Below, in pieces: positions 31,001 through 41,496 of a stretch of DNA of 64,000 nt. The stretch is from Sycobia sp. Sy_11. Taxonomy: Eukaryota; Arthropoda; Insecta; Hymenoptera; Epichrysomallidae. A model generated the notes under the pieces. The model did no database searches and was not told the origin of the DNA. It saw only the letters and a list, made by a program, of their open reading frames with translations. Positions within the stretch are counted from its first letter, which is position 1. Each line of letters opens with the position of its first letter. A program made the translations under genes and the position numbers. Where the stretch lies: contig JACCIC010000283.1 of assembly GCA_018907035.1 (NCBI GenBank), positions 62,001 to 126,000 of the forward strand, written 5' to 3'.

Positions 31001-31812
31001 AGCTCTATCTTCTGAGAGACCGGATAATAACGCTGCTTAATCGGCTTAGCATCGCCAACATCGATCACGTGGTCGGTCCGATGCGTGCAGCCCAGAGGCT
31101 GATCAGCCGGAGGCAGCATCCGGTCGAGGAGTTCCTCGAGAGCTCGGCGTTGACTATCGTCAATATCGGCCAAGCCTATAGAGGCAAGCGAATACGCCGA
31201 GGTAACTGAGACGGTGCAGAGTTGTAACGGAACGAAATCCGCAGCACCCTCGATCGACATGGTGTTGTCGCGCGGGTGGATGACCGCATTGAAGGCGCGG
31301 TAGAAGTCTGCACCGAGCAGACAGTCATTTTCCAAGTCTGGAATTATGATGACGTCTAGCTCCATTTCTACGTCTGCTATGGCAAACGGAAGGGCCACCT
31401 GGCCTATTATCGGCTCAATTTTTCCCGTGGCGAGTCGAGCGCCAGATCCAGGAAAGGGTCGAACTAGACGACCGAGGGCAGATGCAATCTGCAGGCCGAT
31501 TGCTCCGAGAGCTGTACGAGCAGCCCCTGCATCCAGCAGTGCATGAATGCGAAACTCGCCTATGCCTACCTGTACCCACCATCGTGAATACCGATCGGGG
31601 TCGACACTTGTGGCTGAGTCAGCGGAGTCACGGTCGTGATGCTCCTCCTTTACAGACAGGAGGGGGCAATCATCATTACCCTGTGTCCTCGCAGCTGCAT
31701 GCTGATCTTCAGAGGTCTCACGGAGCGTAGGGGCGAGTTGGACCTCAATTACTCGCCCTTTTTCGCGTTTCCCGAACACTCGGGACAGCTGCGCAAGGTG
31801 TGGCCAGGCCAA
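28051..31812 (-). CDS. pol: Gypsy Pol polyprotein (PR-RT-RH-IN)
   Basis: 1,253 codons without a stop. The protease active site is LLDAGAART (94-96, DAG in place of the commoner DSG/DTG). RT has FCVDYRKLN at 309-317 and the YLDD box at 410-413. RNase H has QTDASDSGLG at about 558 and ITDHSSLR at about 623. The integrase has an HHCC zinc domain (HECHEEPTAGHFGRHKTY to CTVCQQC), then Asp824, Asp884 (LSDNGTEF) and Glu919 (NPVERVNR), and a C-terminal GPFTI...VADLKPYH module followed by a basic tail. The first Met is at 31812, but translation is probably by -1 frameshift from gag at 31767-31773. It makes the element's cDNA and inserts it. Confidence 0.95.
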   Translation of the reverse strand: MAWPHLAQLSRVFGKREKGRVIEVQLAPTLRETSEDQHAAARTQGNDDCPLLSVKEEHHDRDSADSATSVDPDRYSRWWVQVGIGEFRIHALLDAGAARTALGAIGLQIASALGRLVRPFPGSGARLATGKIEPIIGQVALPFAIADVEMELDVIIIPDLENDCLLGADFYRAFNAVIHPRDNTMSIEGAADFVPLQLCTVSVTSAYSLASIGLADIDDSQRRALEELLDRMLPPADQPLGCTHRTDHVIDVGDAKPIKQRYYPVSQKIELEMHAQVRKMLDQGVIRRSTSEWSSPVVMVRKSDGSYRFCVDYRKLNSVSKVSAYPLPYMDVILRKLRNARYISTLDLSSAYHQVPLREESRHLSAFTVPGMGLFEWTRMPYGVAGGPATFQQLSDKLIGPEMEPVAFAYLDDVIIATESFDEHLRWLEHILRRISDAGLTINRQKSKFGLAEVRFLGVLVDRDGFRPDPDKIAPILTYAAPKNLKQLRRFLGLASWYRKFLENFATLAEPLTRLTKKNIKYHWGEEQQQAFEQIRALVASAPALSRPSFGETFVIQTDASDSGLGAVLTQAVDGVERVLSYASRTMTAAERNYSVTERECLAVLWAVRKFRPYVEGYHFQVITDHSSLRWLHSLRNPTGRLARWALELQGYDYEVIHRKGTLNCVPDALSRLYEDEPTCEVASLGVTDVQDPWYLRLRKKVVSDPTNLPWWKVVGQRLYYYRPDPAVEDLVDDQDAWKLVVPKEDRRTVLHECHEEPTAGHFGRHKTYDRIARSYYWPSMHKDVTQFVRDCTVCQQCKVQQTAPAGLMGHRTVTRPWEIVAGDVMGPFPRSTRGYEYLLVFMDLFTRWVECIPIRKANAQTIRRELKDRVFLRFGTPEVFLSDNGTEFRNKIIEKFLVERGVEHSTIPPHHAQANPVERVNRTLKTAIIAFIEESHSTWDAHIAELMFAYNTSVQDSIGVSPAFLNKGCHPSAPGTHRRQEEQRAQIAQEEAALQHWKERMEKLSDLHLKAAENSQKAQAKQARYYNARRRDVHYAIGDRVWRRNRILSSGIQGVSAKLAPKFDGPFTITEKLGTNVYRLVDSTGRDAGKHHVADLKPYHRDHDPEDDSSSDTEEPSGEELDRDASNCNVEASERTRIVTPLVSVRRPDDAPHCNSDTSVRSDTPAGNAKRSKTDIAPRRLGRPRRTRIVTRRRTQARAPAEPENSGAACHNDVHLVRRKVGRPRKNGRSTPPRDQSPRRTRAQARAHQRAD

Positions 31813-33629
31813 CTACAGCCCCAGCACAAGAACCGTGGATCAGGACCTGCTGTCCGACCTTTGTTCTTGTCACTGAGGGGCTCGTGCACCAGCTTTCCTT
31901 TGAAGGAGGGCTTCCTCTCCGACTTAGGTGAGGTCGGCGCTCTGGTTTTTCCTGTACGCGGCGACCTCGGGCGTGAATCGCGACCGCTCCTCTTCGGGAT
32001 AAGGGCTACGACGCCTGGCGCCTCTAAATCAGGTGAGGTGGCTCTAAAGCCAGCCTCTTGTAAAACTTCTCGCACCAGAGCTTTGAAGTTGGGCGGCTTC
32101 ACGTCCACGGCCGCGATTCTTGGTTTCGGGCGCGTTCGAGACGTGTCGGCCGCATGGAAGGCCACTTCGGGCATTATGCAGTCCTCAGGTGATGGCGGTG
32201 GCTTATAATTTCGCTCCGCATCGAGGACGCATTCGGCCTCTCGAGCAAGCTCGATTAGCCGATTGACGCTCGTAATCTTCTCCCGCGGAACTAACTTCTG
32301 TATCTCCGGGAGTAGATTACGGTATATCAGGGCGAGTTGCTTGTCGTCCGACCATGGTTCTTCGAACCGATTGAGAATCGTTAACAAACAAAACACGTAG
32401 TCACGTGTTGGATCGCGAGAGAACTCTTGCCACGTGGTCCAGTCTTTCCGAGATAGACGGTACCAATGCAGGGCGACACCGTCGAGGAGCTCCGTCATGG
32501 CATTGAGCATGTCCTCGTCTGTGAGCGGTGTCAACCTGCCACATTCCGCGATCCTTTGCAGAAATTCTTCTACACTTTTCCCCTTGGCACCATTGAATCT
32601 AATTTTCCATTGGCGCACGGTCTTACCAATATCCGTGCGCTGGGCCAAGGTGCTTGACAGCGTTGATCGCGTTGTATTCGCGGGCGAGCTCATCACATCT
32701 CGATCCATGTGATGTCCCCCCCTTCCAGGCCCTTGGTACCGAGGGTGGCAAGGAGCCGAAAACGTAGGCTCGCCGGTCGACCCTACAAACCTATTATTGT
32801 TGAGGTTTTTGTCACTTTCCACGTATTGCAGATCGTACGTGTCTTGGAAAGTGACACGGTCGCGTCGCGCCGATTTCTGCAGCTGCTGCTGGATGCTGGC
32901 TAGCGTAGCGTGCATCTCACTTTGCCTCTGCTGCAAATCTTGGACAGTGCAGTTTTGATCTTGCATCCAAGTTTGCAGCATATTTTGCAGGCCATGTAAT
33001 CCCTGACGAAGGTTTACATTGTTTTCGAGGTCAGTCGGTTGAGGCTCGACTGTTGTATTTGTCGCCTGAGATGCGACTTGGGTTCGACGTGTGGTGTCAT
33101 TCGTGACACCCGAGTCGAGAGGCGTAATTACGCTCGTGTTGGCTGCCTGAATCGGCGATTCGTTGGCAGTGCTCCATGCGAGCGGTTCATGCCTGTTCAT
33201 CTCGGCCAAATTGAAGTCGATCAGATTTTGTATTTGGTGATCGACAGCTGTTGTTATATTTCTTTGATCTGTGCTCGGGTATATTTCCCGAGCCTGCTGT
33301 ATGTCAGCTGATCTGTCCGCTTGTTCGGCGTACGTCGCTTCCATTCGATCCAAAATATAAGTTTTTGTTGCGTCGCGCATTGTCGAGGTGACGATTATCT
33401 TTAACAGATTTTTATCTCTTCGCGTGCGTGTTTTTATACTATCACTGTCCCTCTCGCATTCCACAAAATCTCCTGGGCTATAATTTCCTGCTAGTCTATG
33501 GTATAGCCTAGCAGCCCTTTGAAATGGGGAACCCTCATTTTTTAATTCTAGTTCCGCTGTAATTAGGTTTGTTTCTTCCTCACATAGGCTTTGAAGCCAG
33601 TCGTTAAATTCGTTTGGCGGATTTGCCAT
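31749..33629 (-). CDS. gag: Gypsy Gag polyprotein
   Basis: 626 codons starting MANPPNEFND. The first 300 residues are polar, with Gln-rich helices. The capsid domain is at about 330-450 (VRQWKIRFNGAKGKSVEEFL, ALHWYRLSRKDW, LALIYRNLLPEIQ), a basic Arg/Lys-rich segment follows, and a CCHC zinc knuckle (C602, C605, H610, C615; CWGCSWPGH) binds RNA near the C-terminus. It would form the cytoplasmic particle. The stop at 31749-31751 lies 64 bp inside pol. Confidence 0.93.
   Translation of the reverse strand: MANPPNEFNDWLQSLCEEETNLITAELELKNEGSPFQRAARLYHRLAGNYSPGDFVECERDSDSIKTRTRRDKNLLKIIVTSTMRDATKTYILDRMEATYAEQADRSADIQQAREIYPSTDQRNITTAVDHQIQNLIDFNLAEMNRHEPLAWSTANESPIQAANTSVITPLDSGVTNDTTRRTQVASQATNTTVEPQPTDLENNVNLRQGLHGLQNMLQTWMQDQNCTVQDLQQRQSEMHATLASIQQQLQKSARRDRVTFQDTYDLQYVESDKNLNNNRFVGSTGEPTFSAPCHPRYQGPGRGGHHMDRDVMSSPANTTRSTLSSTLAQRTDIGKTVRQWKIRFNGAKGKSVEEFLQRIAECGRLTPLTDEDMLNAMTELLDGVALHWYRLSRKDWTTWQEFSRDPTRDYVFCLLTILNRFEEPWSDDKQLALIYRNLLPEIQKLVPREKITSVNRLIELAREAECVLDAERNYKPPPSPEDCIMPEVAFHAADTSRTRPKPRIAAVDVKPPNFKALVREVLQEAGFRATSPDLEAPGVVALIPKRSGRDSRPRSPRTGKTRAPTSPKSERKPSFKGKLVHEPLSDKNKGRTAGPDPRFLCWGCSWPGHTLRSCPECSGNAKKGE
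31767..31773 (-). promoter_or_regulatory. GGGAAAC slippery heptamer for -1 gag-pol frameshift
   Basis: In the gag frame the codons are TCG GGA AAC, so the heptamer is split G GGA AAC, exactly the X XXY YYZ phase needed for -1 slippage. It lies six codons before the gag stop and inside the gag/pol overlap, and pol is in the -1 frame. Confidence 0.8.
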
Positions 33630-35140
33630 CTTTTATTTCTTTTCGTTGAAAATTAGAAGAAGACAAACGAACAAACGGAAAAAGAAAAAAAAAGTACAAC
33701 GTGAGAAAAATAGAGCGTTACAGCCAAAGTTTTCGATTAAATAATTAAAAGCAAATAATTAAAAGCCGGCAATCTCAAGAGATAGTGGAGTGCGAGGGCG
33801 AAAACGCAAAAATTAGGGGCGACTGACGCAAAAAAAACAGAAAATATAAGAGAAAAAGGATTCAACAATTTTCAAAAATTATCAAAAGAAATTTTCCAAA
33901 AATTTTTCCAAAGTTCTTATTTCGGCTTTCGGATTCTCGATTTTCCAAAAAGATTTATTTTGAAACTGTAATAGTTCTTCCTTTTTATATTTTTTAAGCA
34001 ATGTAAAAAAAAATACAAAAATATAAAGAAAAAGAGGAAAACACAAAAAAAACAAAAAAAAAATACAAATATAGTTTATTTTTAGTTCTTTTATAACTTC
34101 TACAAAAAAAAATTTTATTTTACAGTTTTCCAAAAAAAACTTCAATTTTTGGTTTTCGAAAAAAAAAAAAAATTTTCAATTTTTAGTTTTCAAAATAAAA
34201 AAATTTTTAAATTTTAGTTTTCGAGAAAAAAAAAAATTTTTAATTTTTAGTTTTCGGAACAAAAAAATTTTAATTTTTAAATTATACTGCACAAATATTA
34301 GAGATATTACAATATCAAAATGAAGATCCGAAAGCGAAAAGCATAAAGGGGATAATCAATTTTGATCAAATTAAATTGAGAGCAAAGAAAAATTTGCGTT
34401 AGTCGCATGTACACTACACTGTATGTACAACGTAGAGTCGCGGTGGTGTGTGTATGTGAGTATACACAGATCGCTGACTTCGCTATTTATAGTCGACTAT
34501 GTGTAATGAAGAGAACTTTTAATTATATTTAATTTACACTAAATGTTCCTTATGCCTATAATGGCGAAAATTTTATTATTATATTATAATGGCGAATGTG
34601 AATCTATTTATATCAGTTATATTTTCATATTACGCTATCTTAAAAATTAATTATTGATTAATTTTAGTTTAGCTTAGATGGAATTCACATATTTAATTTA
34701 AGCTAAATTTTAAAGTTACATCGAATTAATATATATATAAGTATTATATAAATTAATGTATATGTGTCTATTTAACTTAAAATTAGTTTTGCTTGAAAAA
34801 CTGCACAAATATTATATTACCGTATTCGGCATTATATTTCACTTGTGCTGCTTTTCATCCGCTTTTGCCGAATTGCCGTTGGCCTTGGCCGACTTCGAGA
34901 GTGTTTACATCTACGAGCTCGCAACGTAAACACTCGCGATGTGCTGTGCGTTCGCACTCTGTAGTATTACAATTTTCAATATAATAAAATTATTAAATTA
35001 TTTTTGCGCATCCGCGTCACTTGCGAATATTCGCCGGGGCACTATGATATAATATATTATTACATATATATTATAAAATGTATATATGCAATAAGATATA
35101 TAAAGATATATGAAATGTTCTCATATAAAGTGCGATCCCG
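33630..35140 (-). other. Long AT-rich leader of the gypsy element
   Basis: 1.5 kb between PBS and gag without a credible gene. It contains short tandem blocks of a TTTTTAGTTTTCGAAAAAAA type between about 34080 and 34290. The overlapping minus frame at 33882-34145 is a Phe/Lys low-complexity translation and is not called. Confidence 0.7.
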
Positions 35141-35158
35141 AGATCGCGTTGGGCGCCA
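35141..35158 (-). other. Primer-binding site of the young gypsy element
   Basis: On the minus strand TGGCGCCCAACGCGATCT directly follows the 5' LTR end. The leading TGG pairs with a tRNA CCA terminus. From memory its first 12 bases match the tRNA-Lys-primed site of the Drosophila gypsy group. Confidence 0.8.
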
Positions 35159-36096
35159 TGTAACGGTGCGCGTGTCCGCCTCGAGCACGAGGACGGCGGG
35201 CACAGCCGTTGCAAATCTGTGCCCGGCTGGGCTTAGCCCCGAAGGATTTCGGCGAGGGAGAGGGGCGGTCCGCGAAGGGCGAAATATCGCGTTGTGGGAC
35301 GGCGCGTGGAATAGGATGGCTAATAGAGTACACTTGATGGTAATGGAAAAGAAAAGGCAGATAATTAAAATTTAAATACGGTTTAATGCCGCGGTGCCAA
35401 ACATACACATATAATGCAGCGCCTATATACGAGGCGTGCGGGACGCAGGCCGAGGGTCGCCGAGGCGACGGCGCGCGGGGCGTTCGGGAAGAGAGAGAGA
35501 GAGAGAGAGAAAAGGAGCTGCCACTTACAGAGGGCCGGAACCTGCAGGTCTCGCAGCGCAATAGCGCCTTCCTTTGCCGGGGGCGGCGGTGACGTTGACC
35601 TCCGGGATGGGGCGGTTATTCCGCGTAGAAGGGGCGGACGACAGTTCGTCCGCTCGAGCTCGTATTCGGCGCGGGTACACTACACACCCTTGCACCACTG
35701 TAGCACCACGAGCGCGTTACCGGGCACTCTCCCCGAGGACGAGGTACGAGGCGGAGGGGAACCTTGGAACACAAGGTAGGTTCCCACACACGATCCGTCG
35801 CGGCACGGCTTTAGCAACCCGAAAAAAAGGGACACGAACGACGTGTGTAGAGGGCCGGTACGCGTTGTTTTCTCTTCGCGGCTCTCTTTCTTTCTAATCC
35901 TTCGCGCGCGTGGCCGTCTCTCCCCATTCCCCGCTCTCTCTCTCACTTACCTCTCCGCCGGTGGTTGTGCGTCGGCCTGCAACATATAAACATTTCTACA
36001 TATAAATATACAGATAAATATGTACATGCTACAGCTGGAGAGAGAGCAACGGGACGGGGAAGGCAGGCGCACGCAGTGCTTGCGTTCCTCGTCACA
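35159..36096 (-). repeat. 5' LTR of the young gypsy element
   Basis: 938 bp, the same TGTGAC...GTTACA ends as the 3' LTR. Substitutions seen against it are one in the CACRGCCG segment near 35203, one near 35547 and one near 36029. Confidence 0.95.
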
Positions 36097-36360
36097 ATAT
36101 ATATATATAAAATAGATCCAATATAATAGATCCAAGATTGTCATCACGCCTCGCATGTAACGTGTGACCACACCGGTTACTACACTTATAGAGAGATTCT
36201 TAACATTTATAATTATATATGTAAAGTTTGAGCGGCAAAGATTGTGTGTTTGAAATTAAGTTACGTTGCGTTGTGTACAATACAAATATAATATTGTGTA
36301 TATATATTATATTATATGACGGCTTGGATATGTTCATTGATTAAGTTTATGTTATTTATA

Positions 36361-37200
36361 TTAGGTTGACAAATATCTCCTATGGTATCTCGCGACATCG
36401 CCCAAGAGATGAGAGTTAGTCACCAAACTATTTTAAATCATCTGCAGAAGACTGGATACAAAAAAGCTTGATGTTTGGGTGCCGCATTATTTAACGCAAA
36501 AAAGCCTTCTGGGCCGAAACAACGCCTGCGAAGTGTTGCTGAAACGAAACGAACTCGACTCATTTTTGAAGCGGATGCTGACTGGTGACGAACAATGGAT
36601 CACATACGACAATATCAAGCGAAAACGGTCGAGGTCAAAGGCCGGTAGACCATCCCAAACAGTGGCCAAGCCGGGGTTGACGGTTAGGAAGGTTTTGCTG
36701 TGTGTTTGGTGGGATTGGAAGGGAATCACCCAATATGAACTGCTCCAATATGGCCAAACGTTTAATTCTACCATCTGCTGTGAACAGCTGGACCGCTTGA
36801 AGCAGACTATCGACCAGAAGCGTGCACAATTGGTCAACAGGAAGGGTGTAGTGTCCACCAGGATAACGCCATATCACACACTTCGTTGATGACTCGTCGG
36901 TAGCTACGGAAGTTTGGATGGGAGGTTTTATCGCATCCACCATATATCCCGGACATAGCGCCAAGTGATTACCACCTGGACCTGTCCATATCGAACGCCC
37001 GTGGTGTTGTAAAGTTGGACTCAAAAGAGGCTTGTGAAAAGTGGCTGTCCGAGTTCTTCGTAAATAAGGAGAGGAATTTCTACGACAGGGGTATTATGAA
37101 GTTGCCGTCTAGATGGAAATAGATTGTCGAACAAAACGGTGCATATGAAGTAAATTCGACCACTGTAACACTTTTTATGAAATATTGAATGAAGAGCAAA
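36361..37200 (+). mobile_element. Mariner (B), internally deleted
   Basis: It opens with a mariner-type terminal repeat TTAGGTTGACAAATAT directly behind a TA dinucleotide, then jumps within ~25 bp into the middle of a transposase (RDIAQEMRVSHQTILNHLQK). The N-terminal ~100 residues are deleted. The catalytic TGDEQWITYDN with its first Asp, WWDWKG and GVVSTRITPYHT (decayed HQDNARPHT) follow, and the last part reads EKWLSEFF and LPSRWK. It ends near 37200 without an obvious 3' repeat, against a PLE fragment. Sister of the remnant at 17090. Confidence 0.82.
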
Positions 37201-37221
37201 AAAACGGAAGGCAGATATTCC

Positions 37222-37800
37222 AATTTACTTGACTATAACATTAAATTTACGTTATTGGAATTCTTCAAAATATGAATATTTTCAAGAGTTTCTCTTTTAT
37301 ATTTATTTTCAATACCTTGTTTTAAAATAATTACATTTTCAAAATCGAAAGAATGTAACAAGTTTAAACTATGTTCTTTTAGTCCGGATGTACTATTCAT
37401 GCTTCGTAGGGTATATTGATGTTCATATATTCTTTGTTTTATGTATCTTCCCGTGTGTCCAATCTAATATTTGTCACAATCTTTACAATTAATTTTGTAT
37501 ACCACTCCTGTTTTCAAAAATTTATCATTCTGTTTTCAAAATTATCTTTACAATTATTAAATAGCTTTCTAATATTATTGTTGTATCTAAAGTAAACTTG
37601 AATATTATGCTTTTTGAATGCACTTCTAATTCTTTCATAAATTTGATCCACTCTCTCTGCAATCATGTTATCTATAAAGTCTATTGAATAATCATTGTTA
37701 ATTAATATCTCTTTAACTAATTTTCAATTATCTTTTCTAAAATCTTTGTGTGATAATTTGATTACTCTGTCGATGATTCCCTTTACAGTACCTATTTAAA
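37222..37800 (-). pseudogene. Penelope-like element fragment, GIY-YIG end
   Basis: The minus strand aligns with the C-terminal ~190 codons of the complete PLE ORF (compare 8164-8790), including the CKDC-type zinc pair and the GIY-YIG region, but with many substitutions, a stop in the YYIG motif region near 37465 and small indels. A different PLE lineage or much older copy. Confidence 0.78.
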
Positions 37801-37863
37801 TATATTTATTAATATAAAAATATAGTAATTTAATTATAAATAAGATCAAAATATTATTAATCA

Positions 37864-37915
37864 AAATATTTATTAATTTAATTCAGAACAGTCGACATAA
37901 GTACAATTTTTAATT
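37864..37915 (-). repeat. Penelope-like tail sequence
   Basis: Read on the minus strand it gives AAAATTGTACTTATGTCGAC then AATTAATAAATATTTTG, the outer tail of the complete PLE (7714-7765). It is separated from the coding fragment by ~60 bp and points the wrong way to be the same element's near end. Confidence 0.6.
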
Positions 37916-38132
37916 CTAATTAAAACAAAAGAAAGTATTGAAATCAATCTTTACATAGTCAAGTATATGTACTCATAAATATATATGAATACGAATTCGT
38001 GTAAGTTTTGAAATTATAACTAATTATTATTCAATAAACAAATTGTTTATTAAAGGCGTGCGAATGCACTCACTTTGAACAGTTTTTTGATAAATAAAGA
38101 AATTGTAGATACTAAATTATTTCATTTTTTAG

Positions 38133-38206
38133 ATTTCCAAAATAACTACGCATATAAAATTGCACTGGGAACCTGTTCACCCTATGAAATCATTCGTCTC
38201 TTTGAC
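38133..38206 (+). CDS. Possible internal exon of an unrecognised host gene
   Basis: A T-rich acceptor (TTTCATTTTTTAG) and a GTGAGT donor bound 74 bp. One frame reads FQNNYAYKIALGTCSPYEI and continues open to the donor; a second frame is also open. The sequence is less AT-rich than its surroundings. No partner exon was found, and I do not recognise the protein. Confidence 0.35.
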
Positions 38207-40071
38207 GTGAGTCATTTGAAAATATTTTAAGTTCAGTTTAAGTCTATTCTAATAATCGAAATCATGTATGACGAATATTATTTGAAATCATTTTGAAATT
38301 GGTTGAAAACCACTTTTCATTTTTAATAAATTGTACTTTCTATCAAATTTCTAGTAACAGAATCTTGTGAGAATACTAAAATTAATCTGACAAAATAATT
38401 GTAATGTTATGAAAATGTAATTGCGACTCTAAGTAATGATCATTTTCTCAACTGTTAACGTTATTGGCGCTTAAGCAAAGATCATAGTGATCTTAGACGC
38501 GACAGATTTCATCATCTAGATGATAGTGAATTCAAAAATTTAAGAAAAATAATGTAAATTTATCTACTGACAGTGAACTATTTAAAAAACAAAATATAAC
38601 GAAATATATGTTCAAAATTTATACTTATTTAAAAATTGTTATGACAGTAAATATTACTGAATTCATCTTCTTTGTTTCGTAATTAACCGTATCTACCCAT
38701 AAAATTTTGAAATATTCAAGCAAATATGAATTGATATAGATAGAAGATTATAACATATGTTGTAGTAGATTTAAATTTCTTTGATAGAATGTAGCATTTG
38801 CGTTCATAAAAATATATTAAATTCTTCAATGTCTTTTCATAAACATTCGTAAATATTTAATCTACAATTAATTCATTCGATGGACTGGGAGCTATAGTTT
38901 ATTTTGTGTACTGTTCTGCAAATGATACTATTCCTCTATATTTCTTAATCAATTAAATTACCATAAACTCTTCAAAGATGGCCCCGCAAGTACCTATCAA
39001 AATAATTTTTAAATTATATTTTCATAGTACTGTGTTCCCACGTTATAAATAAGTGAGTGTATTGGCACATTTTTAATGAGCAACTTTTTTATTGAATAAT
39101 AATTAGCAAAAAATTTTAAAACTTACACAAATTGGTAGACATATATATTTACATATACTTGATTAGGTAAAAATTGATTTCAATACTTTCTTTTGTTTTA
39201 ATTAGAAATAATTGAATATAATCCTTAAATGCCATTTTATTACTATCTTAGGCTATAATTTATTTTTAATAATGAAGAATATTTATGTGTGAATGTAAAA
39301 TGTAATTAGGAAAAAATATCATTTATATCAGTACAATATATTATAGCCAAGAACTTTTAAATAATTAGAATCTCCAATACACCATACTTGACCTATTTTA
39401 TACTTTTGTATAAAGTAATTTTAAAGATATATATTCTACACAAAAATCAAAAGCATTCTGAAATATATTAAGAAATAAACAGTTCATTGTATAATAACTT
39501 ATAGATTTATCAGCTATATATGTTACTATTTTGTGTAGGTTCATACAATATTAATGTGAATTAAAATATTTATAAATGACAGCTTTTTCCAACTGTAATT
39601 TCGTTACATAAAAAATTTTTTCTTTATTAGTAAATATTTCAGAATATTTTAAAAATGAGTTTTCTAAAAGTACAGTCATTTATAGGGATGAAACATGATA
39701 TGTACCAAAAATAAATCAAATTTACCTAATTCTTATTCAAACAGTTTTTTGTCGGATATAGCAACATTAAATTATATCAAGATAAAAAAGACGATGAATT
39801 AATCATTTAAAAAATATAGATAATTTTTATGTTGTACATTTGGAAAAAAACTATTATAAGAAAAACTTACAAAGATTAAAACGCAATTGTACTTTATTAA
39901 AATTATAAATTATAATTTTAAAAAATTATAAATTAAACCATGTGTTTCATTCTAAATATACAAATAATAATTTAATATAACATAATATAATTTAATTTAA
40001 TTAATATAATATAAATATAATGAAAGTGATATAAAAATATAAAGTAATTGAAATAAAGGAAAAATTTTTAC
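38207..40071. other. AT-rich DNA without a recognisable gene
   Basis: Nothing beyond short chance frames. Confidence 0.5.
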
Positions 40072-40200
40072 TTTTAGATCTTGAATCCTCGGTGAATGGT
40101 GAATATTTAATAGGCTATAAGTGGGAATTACCGGCACAATGCTCTCATTAATAAAAACTAAATTATTAGTATGGTTCACATTCAATACTACGCTATTACG
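40072..40200 (-). CDS. Probable internal exon of an unrecognised host gene
   Basis: On the minus strand a strong acceptor (TTAATTATTTTACATTTACAG) precedes an open 129-bp block, exactly 43 codons, that ends before a GTAAAA donor. It contains NLVFINESIVPVIPTYSLLN and HHSPRIQDLK. The symmetric phase, good acceptor and ordinary amino-acid composition in a strongly AT-rich setting argue for a real exon. The donor is weak. I do not recognise the protein and found no neighbouring exon. Confidence 0.5.
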
Positions 40201-40585
40201 CTGTAAATGTAAAATAATTAAAAAACAAATATTTAGTAATATAATTCTAATAATAAATTAATTTATTTACATATCTTCGAAAGAAAAAACTCCTATTTAG
40301 TGAACATTTCATTAAAATATTGAAAATCATTTTGAATATTGGAAAGCCAATCAATCTTTTTAAACTAATTTATTTATAAATATAAATACTAAGCAAATAT
40401 TGAAGATCTAGTTAAAAAATAAAATGAAGGTTAATTTTGGGTTACAATGTAGTATGTAATATTTAGTATACTGTTCAAGTAAAATCTCAACTTATCTCCT
40501 AAGTGGGGGGCGAAAGAAATATTCTAAGTTGTTAAAAGTAGATTAGCCCACATAACATACAATATTTTAGGAATACTGCTACGAA

Positions 40586-40589
<4 letters not shown>

Positions 40590-40624
<35 letters not shown>
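40590..40624. repeat. (AT)n microsatellite
   Basis: About 17 AT units. Confidence 0.9.
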
Positions 40625-40627
<3 letters not shown>

Positions 40628-40645
40628 GCTCCGAAATAAGTTTTC

Positions 40646-40812
40646 CTAACATAAAATCTAATTCGTTGGATTTGAAAAAAGTATAATACATCGGTCTTTT
40701 CTTAAGGTTATTCTTCAAAATTTATTTGAATTTCATAAGATTAAATTAAATGATTCCTCTTGTTTCGAAATTGATAAAGTATGTTAAGAACAGATGTAGG
40801 ATCGGGAGGTGG
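40646..40812 (+). repeat. Direct repeat, first copy
   Basis: Starts CTAACATAAAATCTAATTCG and aligns over ~165 bp with 41497-41663 (same orientation, roughly 80% identical by eye, small indels). The ~690 bp between has no recognised gene. Confidence 0.75.
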
Positions 40813-41496
40813 GGGCGTAGGGGACGAACCCCCCCTTTCTAAAAATAAATAAGACTAATCAATTGCAGATAATAAGTTTGTTAATAGTATACTCTTAAAT
40901 TAAAATTTAAAAAATTTAATGGCATAATAAATAGAATTTAAAATTAAAAGTAATTTAAAAATCATATAGTTAATTTTTAATACTTAAAAAACATTGTAAG
41001 AATTTTTATAATAAATTTCACATAAAATATAAATCTTATTTTATTTTAAAATCTCGAATTCCTAAGTCAAAGTGTAAAACAAAGGTCGAGCCCGTGGTCA
41101 AGTGCCGCATATAAGTCTAAATATTATCAATGCCAGATGATATGCAGCACTCAAAATTGAGAATCCTACCGGACTACACGGTTTCGTTCATTCTTTGTTC
41201 CTTCCAAGGGAGGAAAAGTAAAATTCTGCTTTTTGATTTGTCAGAAAACGATCATAAACACTTCTCCTCCCTAGAAAGGAACTTCTAGACAGCTGCAGAA
41301 AAACGTATTTTACGCCACAAATGCGGGAATAGTACATTGTGTTTATTAATAGTACATTTTCTTTCTCGAAGAAATGCACAAAAAAATAAATGGCAAATGA
41401 CTTACAGAATCAAGCAATGTCAAATCCTCGCCCCCATGTGTTAGTCATGCTTAGATAGAGCAATCAAGTATAATATCTAAAGATCCCGATATTGCT

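Larger units (their letters stand above)
26868..36096 (-). mobile_element. Full-length young Ty3/gypsy retrotransposon
   Basis: A 9,229-bp element on the minus strand: 5' LTR (35159-36096), PBS, ~1.5-kb leader, gag, pol overlapping by 64 bp in the -1 frame, PPT and 3' LTR (26868-27820). I counted three base substitutions between the LTRs, plus a 13-bp duplication and one (AG) unit. Both ORFs are open and all RT, RNase H and integrase catalytic residues are present. It has no third ORF. The target duplication is masked by the AT microsatellite. Confidence 0.95.

Noticed and set aside
33882..34145. Phe/Lys-rich 87-codon frame in the gypsy leader
   Set aside because: Translation of homopolymer A/T runs; low complexity.
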